DNA from: Clostridia bacterium
GTDB lineage: Bacteria; Bacillota; Clostridia; Oscillospirales; CAG-272
NCBI GenBank assembly: GCA_017505745.1
Contig: JAFVOP010000011.1
Span: forward strand, 1-48,955
Reading direction: 5' to 3'
Length of the DNA stretch: 48,955 bases
Part shown: one piece after another, positions 45,689-48,955 of the stretch
How the letters are laid out: the number at the start of each line of letters is the position of its first letter
Position numbering within the stretch: position 1 is the stretch's first letter
Position numbers and translations under genes: made by a program
The notes under the pieces: model-generated
The model's database searches: none
Told to the model about the DNA's origin: nothing
Seen by the model: the letters and a program-made list of their open reading frames with translations, nothing else

Positions 45689-46474
45689 TTAAACTTTGCA
45701 TGAATAAACGGGAAAGCCCTGCTCGATATCCGCAATGATCCGCGCAATTGCGTGCTCGGAGGCGGGAACGGTCACGCGGTCGGCCAGCGCCTTCAGAGAC
45801 GCGATGGCATTGCCTACGGCGTATCCGATATCGGCCTCACGGATCATATCCAGATCGTTTTCATAGTCCCCCGCCGCGATCACGGTGTGTACCCGGTCTC
45901 CGTGCAGCAGCCGCATATGGCGAACGGCTTCTCCCTTTCCCGTTCCGCGCTTTTGCACCTCGATCCCGTTGATCCAGCTTCGCATCACCACATAGCGCTC
46001 TCCAACCAAAGCGGTAATGGCCTCTGTATATTCGTCACTGTATTCGTCGGGCGTGAGGAACACCATTTTGTATCCCGGATGGCCGACCCGGATCTTGGAA
46101 AGCGGCTCTCCCTGCAGCCATTCGGTATATTTATCGTAATCCACCAAACGCACCCGCTCCAAGTGCGGGCATGCCTGCATGATCCTGCTCGCCACCTCTA
46201 AAAAATCCTCATCCATCGGTTGGTTTACCACCGCGTTTTCTCCCATGCGGTCGCAGATCAGCGCGCCGTTGAGCATGGCGCACCAGGTGTTTGGCTGAAT
46301 ATAGTCCTGCCATTCAAGCAGCCACTTGCGGAATCGCCCGCTGCAGATCGAAAACAGACCGCCCTCGGATTGGAAATAGCGGATCGCCTCGCAGTTTTCG
46401 CGTGAGATCGTTCCCTTCCAAGCCAGCGTTCCGTCGAAATCCGACATCAACAAATAGCCGTCAAATTTACCCAT
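45689..46474 (-). CDS. HAD-IIB (Cof-type) phosphatase
   Basis: A 261-residue HAD hydrolase with a type C2 cap. It has motif I SDFDGTLAW (about residues 11-19), motif II FSICSGR (about 41-47), the conserved Lys in KRGTGKGEAVRHM (about 195-207) and motif IV AAGDYENDLDMI (about 219-230). The cap lies between motifs II and III. All catalytic residues are present. Substrates of Cof proteins are sugar phosphates or cofactor phosphates. It overlaps the Mini-III gene by 8 bp and is the last gene of that operon. Confidence 0.92.
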   Translation of the reverse strand: MGKFDGYLLMSDFDGTLAWKGTISRENCEAIRYFQSEGGLFSICSGRFRKWLLEWQDYIQPNTWCAMLNGALICDRMGENAVVNQPMDEDFLEVASRIMQACPHLERVRLVDYDKYTEWLQGEPLSKIRVGHPGYKMVFLTPDEYSDEYTEAITALVGERYVVMRSWINGIEVQKRGTGKGEAVRHMRLLHGDRVHTVIAAGDYENDLDMIREADIGYAVGNAIASLKALADRVTVPASEHAIARIIADIEQGFPVYSCKV

Positions 46475-46883
46475 TCGTATCCTCTCCCATCGGTTCCCGA
46501 TGTTGCTCCGTCATGCCGTACGCCTCGCAAAAGAGCTGCTCGATGCGCGCGCTCTGCCCGGTAAGGTGAAGGTAGCCAAAGAGCGTCTCCATGCCCGTGG
46601 CGGCGCGGTACTGGCTGACCGTGGAGCGCTTGGGGACGCTGGAATGCCCCATGTTTCTTCCGCGTCGGAAATAAGCAGCCTCCTCCTCGGTCAAAAGCGG
46701 CAGGATGCGTTGCATTGCCTCGGCTTGCGCGGGCGCCCGTACGAAATCCAGCGCGGCGGCATTGAGATGCGCCGAGGTGGAAAGGCCCTGTTCGGTAACC
46801 AGATATTTGCGCACGCAAAGCTCGATCACACAGTCTCCCAGATAGGCCAGCGCGGGAACGCTGACCGCGTGTATATCGATCAT
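46467..46883 (-). CDS. mrnC: Mini-ribonuclease III
   Basis: A 138-residue RNase III-like protein without the dsRNA-binding domain, as in Mini-III. The catalytic domain has YLGDCVIELCVR with D17 and E21, and the second acidic cluster in ATGMETLFGYLHL (about 94-106, Glu of the active site). RRGRNMGHSSVPKRSTVSQY (about 74-93) is the family block. It matures 23S rRNA ends in Bacillota. ATG 46883 overlaps the DUF1836 stop as ATGA. Confidence 0.95.
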   Translation of the reverse strand: MIDIHAVSVPALAYLGDCVIELCVRKYLVTEQGLSTSAHLNAAALDFVRAPAQAEAMQRILPLLTEEEAAYFRRGRNMGHSSVPKRSTVSQYRAATGMETLFGYLHLTGQSARIEQLFCEAYGMTEQHREPMGEDTNG

Positions 46884-47626
46884 ACCTCTTCCTCCGCAGG
46901 CGTTTCCGGAAGGTCGGATTCTGCACCCTGCTCGCTCTTGGCCTCCGTTTTCGCGGCATCGGCCTTGGTAACCTCCAGCATCGCCGCCTCCAGCTTAGCA
47001 ATCTTTGCCGCCGTCTTTTTCTCTTCCTTCTTTCGCTTTGCGGCGTCCTTTTTCTCCTGCTCGGCGCGCAGCTTGGCCTCCTCGTGCTCATCCAGCAAGG
47101 CTTGAACCGTGTTTTTGAGGTAAGAGGAAAGCGTGGAAAGGCCCAGGATCAACGTGAGAAATTCGGATTCATCGGTGGGATCGATCCCATGCTCCGAAAC
47201 GAAGGAGGCAACCGTTTCCGGCATTTCCCTACGCTCCTGCTCCTTGATCCCCAAAAAGCGCACGTAGGCCTCCTCCAGCTTTCCGCCGCTGTAATCAGGC
47301 AACGCGTAAAAGCTTTGCAGCAGCCGCTTGATCTCCCCGATTGAGAGCGTATTCTTCAATTCGTACACCAAGAGCATCTGCAGGATCTGCTCCTTGTTAT
47401 ATTTTTTCCCCTTGACCGGAGAGATCAACCCATCCTTGGAATAGTTGTTGATCATGGTTTTGGTGAGCACGCGGTCCTCAAAGCGCGCCGCGCCCTCCTT
47501 GAGCTTTTCTCCCATGAGACTGGTGATCTGGTCCACGTACAGATCGATCGCGGGGATCTCCTCGGGGCGAAGATTGGCATCCCGCACCGCCTCCCGCGTC
47601 AATTCTTCCATGCGTTTTTCGTCCAT
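46880..47626 (-). CDS. DUF1836 (MerR-like HTH) protein with charged tail
   Basis: A 248-residue protein with a DUF1836 domain (about residues 25-180). It has VLTKTMINNYSKDGLISPVK and GKKYNKEQILQMLLVYELKN, the HTH-type block of the family, then LSIGEIKRLLQSFY. The C-terminal 60 residues are a Lys/Glu/Ala-rich helix (EQEKKDAAKRKKEEKKTAAK onward) ending in an acidic stretch. Function is unknown, though a DNA-binding role is likely. The start at 47626 follows AAGGA at about 12 nt. It is coupled to Mini-III by an ATGA overlap. Confidence 0.87.
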   Translation of the reverse strand: MDEKRMEELTREAVRDANLRPEEIPAIDLYVDQITSLMGEKLKEGAARFEDRVLTKTMINNYSKDGLISPVKGKKYNKEQILQMLLVYELKNTLSIGEIKRLLQSFYALPDYSGGKLEEAYVRFLGIKEQERREMPETVASFVSEHGIDPTDESEFLTLILGLSTLSSYLKNTVQALLDEHEEAKLRAEQEKKDAAKRKKEEKKTAAKIAKLEAAMLEVTKADAAKTEAKSEQGAESDLPETPAEEEV

Positions 47627-47696
47627 GTTCCGGTAGGTCCTTCCTGTTTTCCACATCAAACGGTTTACAAACCCGCTTGATGCGATCTTTGACACC

Positions 47697-47725
47697 ATTA
47701 TAATCGATTTGTGCCCAAAAATCAA
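47697..47725 (-). promoter_or_regulatory. Promoter of the DUF1836-mrnC-HAD operon
   Basis: On the minus strand there is TTGATT (47725-47720), a 17-bp spacer and a perfect TATAAT (47702-47697), 71 bp before the start. Confidence 0.82.
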
Positions 47726-47764
47726 TAGCTTTATGAATATTTTGAAAAGAAATCCCCGATTCTC

Positions 47765-47793
47765 TTGTCTTTTGTTGAAAAAGAAGGTATAAT
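47765..47793 (+). promoter_or_regulatory. Promoter of the DUF3737 gene
   Basis: TTGTCT (47765-47770), a 17-bp spacer and a perfect TATAAT (47788-47793) lie 38 bp before the start codon, divergent from the DUF1836 operon promoter. Confidence 0.8.
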
Positions 47794-47830
47794 AGGGGCA
47801 GATTTACTGTTTTTACAGAGAGGACGCATT

Positions 47831-48685
47831 ATGCTACATCAAGATTATCAAAAAATAGAAGGCAAACGCTTTGGCGAGGAGCGCGCCCTTTACGAAAGCC
47901 ACGGCGTGTGGCTGCAAAACTGCGCCTTTGACGGCGAAGAGGATGGGGAAAGCGCGCTGAAGGAGTCCACCGATCTGTTGGTGCAGGACACCCTTTGCAA
48001 TTTGCGCTACCCCTTCTGGCACGACGAGCGTCTCACCGTCGAGCGCTGCGAAATGACACCTTTGTGCCGCGCCGCACTCTGGTATTCCAGCAATATCACC
48101 GTAAAGGACAGTCGGCTTCACGGCATCAAGGCCTTGCGCGAGTGCGATCACGTGTTGATCGAGGATTCCGACATCGTATCCGCCGAGTTTGGATGGTCGG
48201 TTTCCAACCTGCAAATGAAGCGCTCCTCGGCAGAGGGCGAATATTTTATGCTTCGGTTGCGCGATTTTCAGCTGGAGGACGTTACGTTCAAGGGCAAATA
48301 TTCCTTCCAATACAGCGAGAACGGCGTGCTGGAAAACTGCGACCTCAACACCAAGGATGCTTTTTGGCATTCCAAAAACGTCCTGCTCAAAAACTGCACC
48401 GTGCGCGGCGAATATCTGGCATGGTATGCTGAAAACCTGACGATGGTCAACTGCCGCATCATTGGCACCCAGCCCTTTTGCTACTGCAAAAACCTGCGTC
48501 TGATCGATTGCGAAATGATAGACGCCGACCTGGCCTTTGAAAAATCCGACGTGGAGGCTACGGTAACCACGCCGATGATCAGCATCAAAAACGTGGCCAG
48601 CGGCCACATCACGCTCCCCGCGCTTGGCGAATGGATCCAAACCGATCCCCGCGCCAAGGGTGTGGTAACGCTGCAGAACATCTGA
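47831..48685 (+). CDS. DUF3737 family protein
   Basis: A 284-residue DUF3737 protein, a short parallel beta-helix-like fold built from repeated hydrophobic steps. Visible family blocks are KIEGKRFGEERALYESHGVW (about 8-27), the repeated NC or DC turns (LENCDLNT, LKNCTVRGEY, MVNCRIIG, LIDCEMID) and FWHSKNVLLKNC. The N-terminal 20 residues are followed by a long run of Y/W/F-x-S repeats. The function is unknown; no signal peptide is present. ATG 47831 follows GAGAGGA at about 7 nt. A separate beta-helix protein is encoded at 19.1 kb. Confidence 0.9.
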   Translation: MLHQDYQKIEGKRFGEERALYESHGVWLQNCAFDGEEDGESALKESTDLLVQDTLCNLRYPFWHDERLTVERCEMTPLCRAALWYSSNITVKDSRLHGIKALRECDHVLIEDSDIVSAEFGWSVSNLQMKRSSAEGEYFMLRLRDFQLEDVTFKGKYSFQYSENGVLENCDLNTKDAFWHSKNVLLKNCTVRGEYLAWYAENLTMVNCRIIGTQPFCYCKNLRLIDCEMIDADLAFEKSDVEATVTTPMISIKNVASGHITLPALGEWIQTDPRAKGVVTLQNI

Positions 48686-48745
48686 AAAAACGGCTGCAAA
48701 CATTTCTCTGTTGTCCTTAACGGAGAATTGGCGTGCACAAAACGT

Positions 48746-48775
48746 CGGCAGAGAACTTGTTTTCTCTGCCGATTT
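48746..48775 (+). terminator. Terminator-like hairpin after the DUF3737 gene
   Basis: The 10-bp stem CGGCAGAGAA/TTCTCTGCCG, loop CTTGTT, is followed by ATTTGTGTT. A TATAAT for the transposase gene (48780-48785) begins a few bases further on, and a TTGTTT (48757-48762) in the hairpin could be its -35 box, 17 bp away. Confidence 0.65.
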
Positions 48776-48795
48776 GTGTTATAATGGGATGGGTG

Positions 48796-48955
48796 ATGAA
48801 AATGGATAGTGGAAAAGAGTTACCGCAAAGAAAGCGTTTACGGTTAAAGAATTTCGATTACAGTACACCAGGGGCATATTTTATAACGATATGCACGCAT
48901 AACAGAAAATGTACGTTGTCCCGTGTTGTAGGGGCGATTCACGAAACAGAAAATG
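48796..48955 (+). CDS. REP-associated tyrosine transposase (RAYT, IS200-like), 5' part
   Basis: The window ends inside this gene. The visible 53 codons read as the start of a RAYT/Y1_Tnp protein. A charged leader (KELPQRKRLRLKN) is followed by FDYSTPGAYFITICTHNRKC, the first strand of the IS200-like HUH transposase fold. The HUH and catalytic Tyr would lie beyond the edge. After LSRVVGAIHE the DNA contains GTAGGGGCG, the same core as the REP-like palindrome at 43.85 kb. ATG 48796 is one option; a second ATG at 48802 lies in frame. The ribosome site (GGGATGGG) is weak. Confidence 0.82.
   Translation, partial: MKMDSGKELPQRKRLRLKNFDYSTPGAYFITICTHNRKCTLSRVVGAIHETEN

Overview
This window looks like a chromosomal segment of an uncultured, moderately GC-rich member of the Clostridia (Bacillota), most likely a gut lineage. 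The evidence is threefold. A 16S rRNA 5' end has Gram-positive-style tandem promoters with 17-bp spacers and strong AAGGAGG-type ribosome binding sites throughout. A Bacillota housekeeping order is present: yicC/yloC-remA-gmk-rpoZ-priA-def-fmt-yugP-rsmB-rlmN-PASTA-rsgA. Spore-former-type genes are also present (YetF/DUF421, DUF4363, an SleB-like hydrolase, RemA, Mini-III).

Layout. 1-0.4 kb: start of a leftward rRNA operon. 0.5-4.3 kb (+): YetF-like protein plus DUF4363, a promoter followed by a long structured RNA, a lipoprotein, a NERD protein and an unrecognised protein. 4.3-17.1 kb (-): the housekeeping operon, read from one sigma-A-type promoter at about 17.1 kb. It covers RNA and ribosome maturation, formylation/deformylation, replication restart and GMP kinase; a membrane PASTA protein sits where the Ser/Thr kinase prkC is usual. 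17.3-20.7 kb: a spore cortex hydrolase-like protein, a HAD phosphatase and a beta-helix protein. 20.7-26.2 kb (-): a compact operon (YwaF-like membrane protein, GDPD, zinc ribbon, SnoaL-like, GNAT, NUDIX, small kinase, GNAT, double GNAT); its distal half is AT-richer and probably acquired. 26.4-28.7 kb (-): DUF2185 protein, phosphatase, second GDPD, ABM monooxygenase. 28.8-33.6 kb: an AraC regulator divergent from a five-gene catabolic-looking operon (SDR, dehydroquinase-like, SDR, metallo-beta-lactamase fold, quinone-oxidoreductase-like). 33.7-35.4 kb: an AT-rich patch with a zinc-ribbon protein and an XRE regulator divided by a palindromic operator, tRNA-Gln(CTG) and tRNA-like scraps. 35.5-39.4 kb: DUF4886 lipoprotein and rfbA-rfbB-rfbC (dTDP-sugar synthesis, no rfbD seen). 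39.4-44.7 kb: repeat-rich intergenic DNA around an S24 repressor/zinc-ribbon/sigma-like regulatory module and an ABC-F ATPase. 44.7-49 kb: leucine-rich-repeat lipoprotein, HAD phosphatase, Mini-III RNase, DUF1836 regulator, DUF3737 protein and the first codons of a REP-associated (RAYT/IS200-like) transposase.

The most notable items are five. (1) A roughly 285-nt RNA at 1615-1900 with a 12-bp long-range closing helix, a perfect tRNA-like T-arm and a 3' strand with two competing pairings. (2) A family of intergenic hairpins that supplies the stop codons of two genes. (3) A kinase-less PASTA protein in the prkC position. (4) The AraC-controlled dehydroquinase-like operon. (5) A RAYT gene that carries a REP-like motif in its reading frame. 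All functional calls come from reading the sequence; no database search was possible.
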